A DNA stretch of 32,864 nt from Heyndrickxia sporothermodurans (GCF_016785185.1 NZ_JAEKDY010000032.1); one strand, 5' to 3'; counted from the stretch's first letter, positions 7,392 to 15,238 are shown. Numbers and translations: made by a program. Notes: generated from the sequence alone by a model not told the origin.

Positions 7392-8492
7392 TTATTTAAG
7401 CAATGTAGCAAGTTTCGGTGTAACTTCTTTAGCCCATCGATCTGACCATTCAGCACGTACTTCAGCAAATTTGGCAAAATCAGGTTTGAATGTTTTGTCT
7501 GTATCTTTTAGACCGATTGATTCTTCATACTTTTCTGGTAATTCGACACCTTCGACAACTGGATAAAATCCTTTATCTGCAATTAATGCTTGTGATTCTT
7601 CGCTGATCAAATAATTAATGAAATTTAATGCATCCTTATTATGAGGACTATTTTTTACAATTGCTGCACTAAATGCTTGAAGTGGCACACCTTCTTTAGG
7701 TACTGCAAGCTTTATTGGAACACCCGATAGTGCAAGCTCTCCAACAGCATAACTTCCCATTACGGTGACATCAGCAGCACCTTGCTGGACAGCCGGCATC
7801 ATTTGTGTTGAATTTTTATAAAAAGTGGATGAATACCCGGCAAGTTCTTTCGCTTTTTCCAGACCAGGTTCCATATTATCAACACTTCCATTGTTTGCTA
7901 GTGCAAGCCCATATAGTGTATTGAAGCCCCAGTCATTTGAGATATCAGCGAATGCTGTTTTCCCTTTATAATCAGCTGATGCAAGATCGTTCCATGATTG
8001 AATAGGTTTCAGACCATTCTTTTTAAATGATTCCGTATTATAAGCAGGTGAAATGACTAACCCAAATACTGGAGCAGCTGCACCCTCGACTGCAACAAAG
8101 TCTGATTTCACATTTTTCATATTAGGAACATTCGATTCATTTATAGAATCTGTAAGCCCTTTATCCGTCGCTCGTTGAACATCTACCGGAACAAAAAAGG
8201 CAATATCAATTTGTGGTGCACTTTTTTGCAATTCTACTTTCGATAAAATCTCACCAGATAGTCCTGGTAAATAGTTAACAGTGATTCCGGTTTCTTTTTT
8301 AAATTTTGGTGCAATGACATCGCGAATGGCCTTCTCAATCACTCCGCCATTTCCAGCAATGGTAATGGTCTTTCCTCCTTTTTCGGTTCCGTTTGCTTTA
8401 GCTGCTTCTCCTGCCTTTTGAGGAGTTGGATTTCCACAGGCAGATAGGGACAATAATAAGAGAATAGAAAATAAAGAAATGAGCTTTTTCAT
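7392..8492 (-). CDS. Extracellular solute-binding lipoprotein of the ABC importer
   Basis: This 366-residue protein has a lipoprotein signal (KK, a leucine-rich core, then LSAC with C19 as the lipidated residue). A periplasmic-binding-protein fold of the family-1/AfuA-like group follows (TITIAGNGGVIEKAIRDVIAPKFKKETGI). It would capture the substrate outside the membrane and hand it to the two permeases. A TTG two codons upstream is in frame but only three bases from the AGGAGG. The ATG at 8492 has a nine-base spacing, so I chose that. The gap to the TAXI gene upstream is 31 bases, so both are in one operon. The substrate is not identifiable by eye. Confidence 0.88.
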   Translation of the reverse strand: MKKLISLFSILLLLSLSACGNPTPQKAGEAAKANGTEKGGKTITIAGNGGVIEKAIRDVIAPKFKKETGITVNYLPGLSGEILSKVELQKSAPQIDIAFFVPVDVQRATDKGLTDSINESNVPNMKNVKSDFVAVEGAAAPVFGLVISPAYNTESFKKNGLKPIQSWNDLASADYKGKTAFADISNDWGFNTLYGLALANNGSVDNMEPGLEKAKELAGYSSTFYKNSTQMMPAVQQGAADVTVMGSYAVGELALSGVPIKLAVPKEGVPLQAFSAAIVKNSPHNKDALNFINYLISEESQALIADKGFYPVVEGVELPEKYEESIGLKDTDKTFKPDFAKFAEVRAEWSDRWAKEVTPKLATLLK

Positions 8493-8523
8493 AAACAATG
8501 ACCTCCTGTTTTAATTAAACGGA

Positions 8524-9507
8524 TTATTGCTTGATTTCTTTGAAATATTGGAGTGCACCAGGATGAAACTGTAACGGAATCCCTTGCATTGCATCTTCGG
8601 GGTGAATAGACAAAACAGCAGGATGGACCTTTTTTAATTCGGGTAAATGTTTATAAAATGTTTTTACTAGTTGATACGCTTCTTGATCGGGCATATCAGC
8701 ATATGTTAGCAGCACATTTTTTACTGATATTGTTTCTATGTTTTCTGCCATCCCTTTATATGTTTGGGCACTAATTTGATCCTGATCATAGAATTCATAC
8801 TGATGATGAAGGACGTCGGCAACCTGCTTTGGTATTGAAATAAGCGATATATCCATCTCAGCAGCTAAATCGGAAATTTCAGGGTTTGGTAAACCCGATG
8901 AAAAGAAAGCAGCATCAATCGTTCCAGTCCGAAGTGCATCAGCAGATTGTGTAAACGAAAGATAGGAAATATCCATTTCATTTTTTACTAGATTAGCAGC
9001 CTTCAATACACGTTCGGACATAAGCTTTGTTCCACTTCCGACCGTACCTACGCTAACTCGTTTATTGCGTAAGTCCCATAAGGAATGGATATTGCTTTTC
9101 TTCGTCGTTACAATTTGAATGAAGTTAGAATAAAGTCCAGTCAAGGCGCGAAGTTTTAATTTTTTTGTTTCAGGTAATGTCAGGACATCGACTGTACTGA
9201 AACCAATCTCAGCTCGTTTTTGACTTACTAAATTCGTATTATGGATTGAAGCTTTTGTCACTTGAGTTCCTGTTGCGGCATCATTATATTTTTCATATAC
9301 GTTTGCCAATGCCTTGCCTAAAGGAAAGTAAACACCGGACATATCACCTGTAGCGATTAATAAAGTTGAATCAACACTTGCCAATTTCTTTGACGGCGCA
9401 GGTATTTGATGTACCGCTTTAGTTGACTGTTCCTGATTACCGTTTGTACACCCGAAAAGTAAAACGATTGACACAATGACAATGCTTAAGAGTGTTCCTA
9501 ATTTCAA
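8524..9507 (-). CDS. TAXI-family solute-binding lipoprotein without TRAP permease
   Basis: This 327-residue lipoprotein (lipobox LLFGC, C20) has TAXI-family features: IATGDMSGVYFPLGKALANVYEK, a Q/N-rich first lobe, and VGTVGSGTKLMSERVL. TAXI proteins are the binding subunits of one class of TRAP transporters and usually sit beside a fused DctQM permease. Known members bind glutamate, 2-oxoglutarate-like and other organic acids. No TRAP permease is present here. Instead the gene is first in an operon with a complete ABC importer and lies next to a two-component system. It may be a sensor or an extra substrate collector. A near-perfect sigma-54 promoter lies upstream and AAGGAGG is six bases before the ATG. 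Confidence 0.88.
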   Translation of the reverse strand: MKLGTLLSIVIVSIVLLFGCTNGNQEQSTKAVHQIPAPSKKLASVDSTLLIATGDMSGVYFPLGKALANVYEKYNDAATGTQVTKASIHNTNLVSQKRAEIGFSTVDVLTLPETKKLKLRALTGLYSNFIQIVTTKKSNIHSLWDLRNKRVSVGTVGSGTKLMSERVLKAANLVKNEMDISYLSFTQSADALRTGTIDAAFFSSGLPNPEISDLAAEMDISLISIPKQVADVLHHQYEFYDQDQISAQTYKGMAENIETISVKNVLLTYADMPDQEAYQLVKTFYKHLPELKKVHPAVLSIHPEDAMQGIPLQFHPGALQYFKEIKQ

Positions 9508-9538
9508 TGATGGTCCTCCTTTATACGTAAAATAATAA

Positions 9539-9557
9539 ATGCAATTTCCATGCCAAC
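9539..9557 (-). promoter_or_regulatory. Sigma-54 (SigL) -24/-12 promoter of the TAXI/ABC operon
   Basis: The minus strand reads TTGGCATGGAAATTGCA at 9556-9540. The essential GG and GC are exactly ten bases apart, as in the consensus TGGCAC-N5-TTGC. The TSS would be near 9530, ahead of an AAGGAGG site. The neighbouring NtrC-type activator gene makes the assignment stronger. Confidence 0.9.
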
Positions 9558-9573
9558 TTTCTGTAGTTAAAAA

Positions 9574-9589
9574 ATGTATACGCTTACAC
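9574..9589 (-). promoter_or_regulatory. Catabolite-responsive element (cre) for CcpA
   Basis: The minus strand reads TGTAAGCGTATACA at 9588-9575, which fits the cre consensus TGNAANCGNWNNCW at every fixed position. It lies between the activator-like inverted repeat and the -24 box. Repression by CcpA of sigma-54 operons is known in B. subtilis (lev, aco). Confidence 0.72.
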
Positions 9590-9615
9590 TCACAACAAAT
9601 AACTTTGCAATTAAT

Positions 9616-9656
9616 AACGGCAAAATTTGCCGATGCATCCAGAAAATTTTGCCGTT
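9616..9656 (-). promoter_or_regulatory. Likely upstream activator site for the NtrC-type regulator
   Basis: AACGGCAAAATTT (9616-9628) is repeated inverted at 9644-9656. The first arm is itself part of a 15-base palindrome, CGGCAAA-A-TTTGCCG (9618-9632). The block is centred about 80-90 bases upstream of the -24 box, the normal distance for enhancer sites. No U-run follows on the strand of the regulator gene, which ends eight bases away, so a simple terminator is less likely. A dual role is possible. Confidence 0.6.
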
Positions 9657-9663
9657 TTTATGT

Positions 9664-11040
9664 TTATATATTATTAATTTCATATTGTTTAATTTTATCC
9701 CGAAGACTTCTCTCGGAAATTTGCAAAATCTGAGCGGTTTTCTGTCTGTGGTTTCCATAATAGCGAAGCGTTTCACCGATCACTCTTTTTTCTATTTCCT
9801 TCATTGGAAGACCGAGTGGGATATGGATGATATCATCATTGTTATCAGAACATGTAAACGCTGTTTTCTTTTGTTCTTGAACATAATGTGGTAAATCATC
9901 CTTGTCAATTTCTTGATGAATAGAAAGAGCTACAGCATATTCTATTATATTCCCTAACTCACGGACATTTCCGGGATATTGGTAGTTTAAGAGAAGCCTT
10001 CGAGCACTTGTTGACAATGACTTCTTTTCTTTATTCATTTCCCTACAATATTTTTTCAAAAAATAATCAATCAATAACGGCAAATCTTCCATTCGCTCTC
10101 TTAACGGTGGTGTCCTTATAGGTATTACATTCAATCGAAAATATAGATCCTCCCGAAATGTACCTTCCGTAATCATTTGCTCAATATTTTTATTTGCGGC
10201 ACTTATGATCCTCACATCTAGATTAATTTTTCGATTCGAACCTAACGGGGTCACTTCACGCTCTTGAATCACACGCAATAATTTAGCTTGAAGTGTAAGC
10301 GGCATTTCACTGATTTCATCAAGGAATAATGTACCTCCATTCGCTGCTACCCACTTTCCCTCCTTACTTTGAGTTGCTCCGGTAAAGGCACCTTTTTCAT
10401 AGCCAAATAATTCTGATTCAAGCAATGCTTCTGGAATGGCTGCACAATTCAATATTTCTAATGGTCCGTTCTTTCGTTTACCGGTGTTATGAATACGTTT
10501 AGCAACTAGTTCTTTCCCCGACCCACTTTCGCCCGTAATTAAGACACTGGAATCGATATCCTTTATTCTTTCAATCATTGAAAATACTTGTTTCATCGCC
10601 TTACTATTCCCTAAAAAATTCTCCGAATTCCGCCTTAACTCCAGTTCCTCATTAAGCGTTTCAACCTGTTGAGACATAAACAAAAACTCTGAAGCTCTTA
10701 GTAAAAGCAAGGATAATTCTTCTATATTTATCGGTTTCTCAATATAATAATAAGCACCTTTTTTAATTGCTTCGATCGATGTTTCAATCGTTGCGTAGGC
10801 AGTCATAATAATAACCGTCACTGTTGCATCTTTTTGTTTTATTTTTTGAAGTACTTCCAGCCCGTTACAGCTTCCTATACGAAGATCGAGCAAAATAATA
10901 TCAACTCGACTTTGATCCATTATCATTAATCCTTTTTCAGGATCCGTGGTAGTCAATACTTGATAATCATTTTCAAGGGCAAAGCTGAGCGAGGTACAAA
11001 TCGCTTGTTCATCATCAATGACTAGAACTTTGGGCTTCAT
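9664..11040 (-). CDS. NtrC-family sigma-54-dependent response regulator
   Basis: This 458-residue protein has three domains. A receiver domain (1-120) carries the phosphoacceptor D52 in LLDLRIG. The AAA+ sigma-54 activation domain (about 142-370) has Walker A GESGSGKE (170-177) and the GAFTGA loop (217-222) that contacts sigma-54. A Fis-type helix-turn-helix lies at the C-terminus (about 415-456, NHRQKTAQILQISERSLRDKIK). When phosphorylated by the kinase encoded 52 bases upstream, it should bind upstream sites and open the -24/-12 promoter at 9539-9557. A GGAGG site nine bases before the ATG supports the start. Confidence 0.95.
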   Translation of the reverse strand: MKPKVLVIDDEQAICTSLSFALENDYQVLTTTDPEKGLMIMDQSRVDIILLDLRIGSCNGLEVLQKIKQKDATVTVIIMTAYATIETSIEAIKKGAYYYIEKPINIEELSLLLLRASEFLFMSQQVETLNEELELRRNSENFLGNSKAMKQVFSMIERIKDIDSSVLITGESGSGKELVAKRIHNTGKRKNGPLEILNCAAIPEALLESELFGYEKGAFTGATQSKEGKWVAANGGTLFLDEISEMPLTLQAKLLRVIQEREVTPLGSNRKINLDVRIISAANKNIEQMITEGTFREDLYFRLNVIPIRTPPLRERMEDLPLLIDYFLKKYCREMNKEKKSLSTSARRLLLNYQYPGNVRELGNIIEYAVALSIHQEIDKDDLPHYVQEQKKTAFTCSDNNDDIIHIPLGLPMKEIEKRVIGETLRYYGNHRQKTAQILQISERSLRDKIKQYEINNI

Positions 11041-11092
11041 TATCAGTCTTCCTCCTCTACAAAACTAGTAATATACTAAATAGAATTCCAAC

Positions 11093-13099
11093 TTAGTCTT
11101 GCGTTGCTTCGACCTTTTTTTCGATAAACAAAGGTAATACTACTGTGAATTTCGTCCCTTGTGCAGGAATGCTAGAAACGTAAATATCCCCCTTATTCTC
11201 TTTTATCAGATTATAAGATAATGTTAGGCCTAACCCTACTCCTTTTTCCTTGCTAGTATAAAACGGTTCAAATATATGATTTATTTCTTCTTGGCTCATT
11301 CCTTTCCCTGTATCAATAATCAAAATCCTCCCCATTTCGCCATTCTCTTTCTCCATTATGATTTTAATCTTCTTTTCACTCGACTTTTCAACAGCCTGAA
11401 CAGCGTTTAGTAACAAATTAAGAAGGACCTGACGAATTTGCTGAGGATCGATGAAAAAAGTGAGATCTGATTCTATGTTCTGTTCAAATTCGATATTATT
11501 TTTATTCATCGTTACTTGTAAAAAAGCGAGTAAGGAAGTAAGTTCATTTGCCGAACAAGATTGTATATTCGGAGGTCGCGGACGCGCATATTCAATTAAA
11601 TCCGTTACGATCATATTTAATCTGTTCACCTCTACAGGTAAATGCTCCATAAGTACCTCACGAAATTGTGGCCGATCATATTTACTGGGAAGAAGATCAA
11701 TAAACGTTTTGATCGATGTTAATGGATTCCGAATTTCATGGGCTACACCTGCAACCAACTGTCCAAGTGCATGAAGTTTTTCTTGTGTTATTAATTTTTG
11801 CTCGAGTTTCTTTTTTTCAGTTTCATCATTTATGGATAGTAAATATCCAATCTCGTTTTTCATCGAATCAAACATTTTATGCATCGAGTAATAAATGACT
11901 TTCCTTTCTCCTTCATCATTTGTTTCTAATATATGATATGTCGCCCCATCCCCCTGCTGAGAAAGTTGTTTAAAGGGGTTATTTTCAAATAGTTTGGTGA
12001 AAATAGGAGAATCTTCTAGATTAAAATCTATCGGATTAGTAATCTCGAGAATTTCTAATGCACGTTTATTGCAGCTAGAGATCGTTCGGTCCAGTCCAAA
12101 AGTTATAATTCCTGTATCGATATTATTTAGAATTTGTTCTTTAAACGCATTACTATCAGCATTACTTTGACGTTGCCTTTTTAGATCTTCATTTAGCAGT
12201 CGCAACTTACTCGTTTGGGCATTTACAGCTTTTTTTAACCGTTGATTCCATATGTAAATAATGAAAACAATGAGCACTCCGATTGATATAAAAAAAACTA
12301 AAAAATAGATAAACTGTTTTAACTTAGCAATCACATCCTCATTTTGGGGTCTTAGCCATGCATCAATTAAAATATTTACTTCCCCTTTAGCTTTTAAATC
12401 AGTAAGCGATTTATTAATCATTGAAAGGAGTTGGTGATTTCCTTCCTTAACAGCAATCGTATAATCAGCTGGCTCAATTACTTCATCACGAATCACGTAG
12501 TTCTGTTCTTGGTTCCATTTTTTTAAAAAGAAGGAGGTCGTCCATTTATTCCCGATAAAAACATCTGCACGGTCTTGAATTAATGTTAATAGACCAGAAT
12601 ATTGATTTGTCGTTAACGTAAGATCCGTATTTCTCATATTTAATAATGTACTAAGTACAGGAGAATTATTTTCCAAAACAACATGTAAGTCCCTTATATC
12701 CGCAATACCTTTTACTTTGTTTTGATTGGTTGCTGGAAGAACTAATGAATTTGACATAGTAAAATAAGGAATGGAAAAATCAAATTCTCGATCTTTGTCT
12801 GTGCTATATGTTATGCCCGCTATCGCATCAATCTCTCCGTTCTTTAATGCTCGCTCTGCATCAGGCATCTCCATGGGAATGTATGTAAAATGGACCCCGT
12901 TTTCTTTTGCAACTTTATTCATCAATTCAATATTTAATCCTGACAATTTTCCTTGATCATTTTCATACGAAAAAGGAGGCAGTAAACTTTCACCTGCTAT
13001 TTTATATGTTTTTTGCTCAGCAAATATTGAGAGTGGACAAGATATCGTCAGTGTGAAAAATAGCAATAGTATAACGAACCACTTTAAATGTCTATTAAT
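11093..13099 (-). CDS. Membrane histidine kinase with extracellular SBP_bac_3 sensor domain
   Basis: In order the protein has a signal peptide, an extracellular amino-acid-binding-protein-like domain (about 44-265 of the longest frame), and one membrane segment (about 274-297). A coiled linker and a PAS domain (about 330-440) follow, then HisKA with H466 (VAGVAHEIRNPL) and a HATPase with N-box NLLLNAVQAV and G-boxes DTGKGMS and GVGLGLTLS. It senses an external ligand and phosphorylates the adjacent NtrC-type regulator. The longest frame starts with ATG at 13135 without a ribosome site. The only strong site, AAGGAGG at 13113-13107, is seven bases before an ATT codon at 13099-13097. Starting there gives a cleaner signal peptide (NRHLKWFVILLLFF), so I set the start there; ATG 13135 remains possible. 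Confidence 0.9.
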   Translation of the reverse strand: MNRHLKWFVILLLFFTLTISCPLSIFAEQKTYKIAGESLLPPFSYENDQGKLSGLNIELMNKVAKENGVHFTYIPMEMPDAERALKNGEIDAIAGITYSTDKDREFDFSIPYFTMSNSLVLPATNQNKVKGIADIRDLHVVLENNSPVLSTLLNMRNTDLTLTTNQYSGLLTLIQDRADVFIGNKWTTSFFLKKWNQEQNYVIRDEVIEPADYTIAVKEGNHQLLSMINKSLTDLKAKGEVNILIDAWLRPQNEDVIAKLKQFIYFLVFFISIGVLIVFIIYIWNQRLKKAVNAQTSKLRLLNEDLKRQRQSNADSNAFKEQILNNIDTGIITFGLDRTISSCNKRALEILEITNPIDFNLEDSPIFTKLFENNPFKQLSQQGDGATYHILETNDEGERKVIYYSMHKMFDSMKNEIGYLLSINDETEKKKLEQKLITQEKLHALGQLVAGVAHEIRNPLTSIKTFIDLLPSKYDRPQFREVLMEHLPVEVNRLNMIVTDLIEYARPRPPNIQSCSANELTSLLAFLQVTMNKNNIEFEQNIESDLTFFIDPQQIRQVLLNLLLNAVQAVEKSSEKKIKIIMEKENGEMGRILIIDTGKGMSQEEINHIFEPFYTSKEKGVGLGLTLSYNLIKENKGDIYVSSIPAQGTKFTVVLPLFIEKKVEATQD

Positions 13100-13172
13100 A
13101 TAAGATCCTCCTTGGTTCCTAATGTTTAAAAGCATTCAACATACTTAAATTAACAATATTTAATTACAATTT

Positions 13173-13200
13173 ATTATATTATTCATTTTAATATTGTCAA
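13173..13200 (-). promoter_or_regulatory. Consensus sigma-A promoter of the two-component operon
   Basis: On the minus strand TTGACA (13200-13195), a 16-base spacer and TATAAT (13178-13173) are both perfect hexamers. TSS would be near 13166. The kinase and regulator are thus probably made constitutively by sigma-A, while their target operon uses sigma-54. Confidence 0.8.
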
Positions 13201-13246
13201 TTATCTGATATTTACACCCTAAAGTTAATCCAAAAGCAGGATAGGG

Positions 13247-13252
13247 TATAAT
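13247..13252 (+). promoter_or_regulatory. Probable -10 box of the mug-like gene
   Basis: TATAAT lies 33 bases before the start codon. The hexamer 17 bases upstream (GTTAAT) is a poor -35, so only the -10 is supported. Confidence 0.35.
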
Positions 13253-13284
13253 ATATTAACAGTACATAACAACAGGAGGTTAAC

Positions 13285-13797
13285 ATGAACCCAATTCCTG
13301 ACTATTTACAAAATGATTTATCGATTCTTTTTGTTGGCTTCAATCCTAGCATTCGTTCAGGAGAGACCGGCCATCATTTTGCTAATCCTAATAATCGATT
13401 TTGGAAAATATTATTTGAAGCAGGCCTAACACCACGAAAATTTCAAGCTTCAGAAGATTACAAGCTGCTTGAACTAGGATATGGTATGACCAATATCGTT
13501 TCAAGACCAACGAAAGCGGCCGATGAAATTACGAAAGAAGAATACGAAAATGGTAGAATCATGTTAAGGGAAAAAATAACCAAATTCAGCCCGAAAATTG
13601 TTTGCTTTGTTGGTAAAGGCGTGTACCAACAATATAGTAAAAAGAAATCGATTCCTTGGGGACGCCAAGATGAATCAGTTGTCCTAGGAACGATTGACTT
13701 TGTCGCTCCATCTTCAAGTGGACTAGTGAGGATGAAGCTAGAGGACATTATTGATATCTACCGAAAACTGCCTAAACTATTGGATGAAATCTCCTGA
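13285..13797 (+). CDS. mug: G:T/U mismatch-specific uracil-DNA glycosylase
   Basis: This 170-residue protein has the family-2 (Mug/TDG) glycosylase motifs. The active-site loop GFNPSIRSGETGHHFANPNNRFW lies near residues 18-41. A C-terminal loop APSSSGLVRM (about 137-146) inserts into the DNA. It removes uracil or thymine mispaired with guanine in double-stranded DNA. Length is normal for the family. ACAGGAGG is seven bases before the ATG. It stands alone, divergent from the kinase gene. Confidence 0.88.
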   Translation: MNPIPDYLQNDLSILFVGFNPSIRSGETGHHFANPNNRFWKILFEAGLTPRKFQASEDYKLLELGYGMTNIVSRPTKAADEITKEEYENGRIMLREKITKFSPKIVCFVGKGVYQQYSKKKSIPWGRQDESVVLGTIDFVAPSSSGLVRMKLEDIIDIYRKLPKLLDEIS

Positions 13798-13806
13798 GTG
13801 AAAATT

Positions 13807-13846
13807 TATAACAGAATATTGTTTATTTAAAAAATTCTGTTATAAT
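13807..13846 (+). promoter_or_regulatory. Inverted repeat overlapping a possible promoter
   Basis: TATAACAGAAT (13807-13817) and ATTCTGTTATA (13834-13844) are perfect 11-base complements just past mug. The right arm also makes a TATAAT (13841-13846), which is 16 bases after TTGTTT (13819-13824). The block could end mug transcription, start transcription of the SEC-C gene at 13907, or be an operator over that promoter. Confidence 0.45.
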
Positions 13847-13906
13847 ATAGGCAGCTAGTATTCCCTTACTACTAGTCTAGTAAAATCTATAGAAAGGTGT
13901 TGTATA

Positions 13907-14770
13907 ATGAAGAAGTTTGTATATTGTGAATGTGGCAGCGGTAAACCGAAAGATGATTGTTGTGCACCTCAAATTAGGGTGCGGATGAAACATTTTTCAG
14001 ATGTTAATGAACGAAAGGAGTTTATGAAAAAAATACAAATTGGTTCTCAATTTGATTTGCGATATCGAGGATTATTTGAATTTTATATTGACGATTTAAT
14101 TGCATACAAACAAAAAAGACCCACTAGCCATTCCCGCAATGAATTTCTAACCATATTGGGCAAGTACTTAACTGACTATTTGGAAGATGATTGCCCCTCC
14201 TCTTGGAACAAATGTGAACCAACATTTTGGGAAGAATTTCTGTTCAGTTTTTATCCTTTCCGCATAAAAATTACCCCTAAAGAAAAAGAAGTCGAACAAT
14301 TCCTAGTAGAACTAAAAAAATTCACCTACGAGCTTGATAAAAAATACGGTTGTTCATTTAAACCATTAGTTGATAAAATGATTGATGAATCTAGCGGAGA
14401 ACTCATAAAATGTGAGCATTTATTAAATCGCCTCTTTTTAGACCAATATCCACGTATTCACCACAAAGATTGGAATCCACAATTGGAAATAAAAAAGCAT
14501 CATCAAAAAATTGATAAATTTCCCGAAAAAATAGAATCCGTATTTGAAGTCACAAATTTAAACGGCCCTATTATCGTTGCAACCACACTAGATACAAATC
14601 TTTCGTATTTTATAAAGGGGTTACCTTATGAAATGATATCAGTAGGTGATATCATCAGCGGTGGAATAGGTAAAAAGAAAGGTGAATGGATTTGGACATG
14701 GATCCTTACCCAAAGTGTTTTCCCACCAAGAGCAAAAAAATTCTTTTCGCAAGTAATGATTACAATGTAG
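13907..14770 (+). CDS. SEC-C motif protein of unknown function
   Basis: This 287-residue soluble protein begins with a SEC-C zinc motif, CECGSGKPKDDCC (residues 8-20). The motif is known from the SecA tail, where it binds zinc and SecB or ribosomes, and occurs on many unrelated proteins. The remainder (about 30-287) is charged and partly helical, with aromatic patches such as PSSWNKCEPTFWEEFLFSFYPFR. I do not recognise it. No membrane segment or signal is seen. AAGGTG eight to nine bases before the ATG supports the start. It stands alone between two hairpins. Confidence 0.7.
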   Translation: MKKFVYCECGSGKPKDDCCAPQIRVRMKHFSDVNERKEFMKKIQIGSQFDLRYRGLFEFYIDDLIAYKQKRPTSHSRNEFLTILGKYLTDYLEDDCPSSWNKCEPTFWEEFLFSFYPFRIKITPKEKEVEQFLVELKKFTYELDKKYGCSFKPLVDKMIDESSGELIKCEHLLNRLFLDQYPRIHHKDWNPQLEIKKHHQKIDKFPEKIESVFEVTNLNGPIIVATTLDTNLSYFIKGLPYEMISVGDIISGGIGKKKGEWIWTWILTQSVFPPRAKKFFSQVMITM

Positions 14771-14862
14771 ATTCTATCAAGTAAGAGCATAACGTGGAGA
14801 AAATTTAAAATCACAGCACAAATAACATAAGAGGTCATAGCATTGAATAACAATATAATTTG

Positions 14863-14900
14863 CACACAAAAGCTTAGGGATTTTCCCAAGCTCTTGTGTG
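14863..14900. terminator. Imperfect hairpin after the SEC-C gene
   Basis: CACACAAAAGCTTAGGGA (14863-14880) pairs with 14884-14900 over about 16 positions with two irregularities and a short T loop. It is 93 bases past the SEC-C stop. No clear U-run follows, so its function as a terminator is tentative. Confidence 0.45.
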
Positions 14901-14920
14901 ACGCTAAATCGAGTTTGAAA

Positions 14921-15110
14921 AATAGGCGGAGAAATTTCTCTTAAATAAAAAATAGCAATGAAAATACCTTAAATAGCCGGAAAAATTCCGACTATTAACT
15001 CAAAAAACGTAAAAATGAGTAATTTTGCTTTGCTTAATCGGAAAACCTCCGCTTAAATACCCCGAACTGAGCTCTATTCCGCCGGCTAACCGGAAAACCT
15101 CCGCTTATTT
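14921..15110. repeat. Cluster of four short palindromic intergenic repeats
   Basis: The gene-free stretch 14771-15334 contains four related 26-base units at 14921-14946, 14971-14996, 15033-15058 and 15085-15110. Each follows the pattern A/T-rich flank, CGGA, AAAA or similar, TCCG, A/T-rich flank, for example TAATCGGAAAACCTCCGCTT. Each can fold as a small hairpin. A part-unit in reverse orientation lies at about 15073-15089. No reading frame with a plausible start and ribosome site spans the block. I see nothing else in this stretch apart from the hairpins at each side. Confidence 0.7.
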
Positions 15111-15238
15111 GATTATCTTTCATTTCTTATCTATTAGCATGTTGACAACAACAATTGTCAAGATGTTTTTAAGGTTGCGATTTTACTTGCTAATTAAAGT
15201 AGTAATATCTTATAATCGCTATATTAGAGGAAAATAAG

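Noticed and set aside
9616..9656. Plain intrinsic terminator of the response-regulator gene
   Set aside because: The U-run is on the wrong side for the minus-strand gene, the loop is 15 bases, and the nested palindrome and distance fit an enhancer better; a minor terminator role cannot be excluded.
14921..15110. CRISPR array
   Set aside because: Units are degenerate rather than identical, spacers are few and AT-rich, and no cas gene is present.
15025..15237. 70-residue plus-strand frame in the repeat region
   Set aside because: It runs through the palindromic repeats, has no ribosome site and no protein-like pattern.
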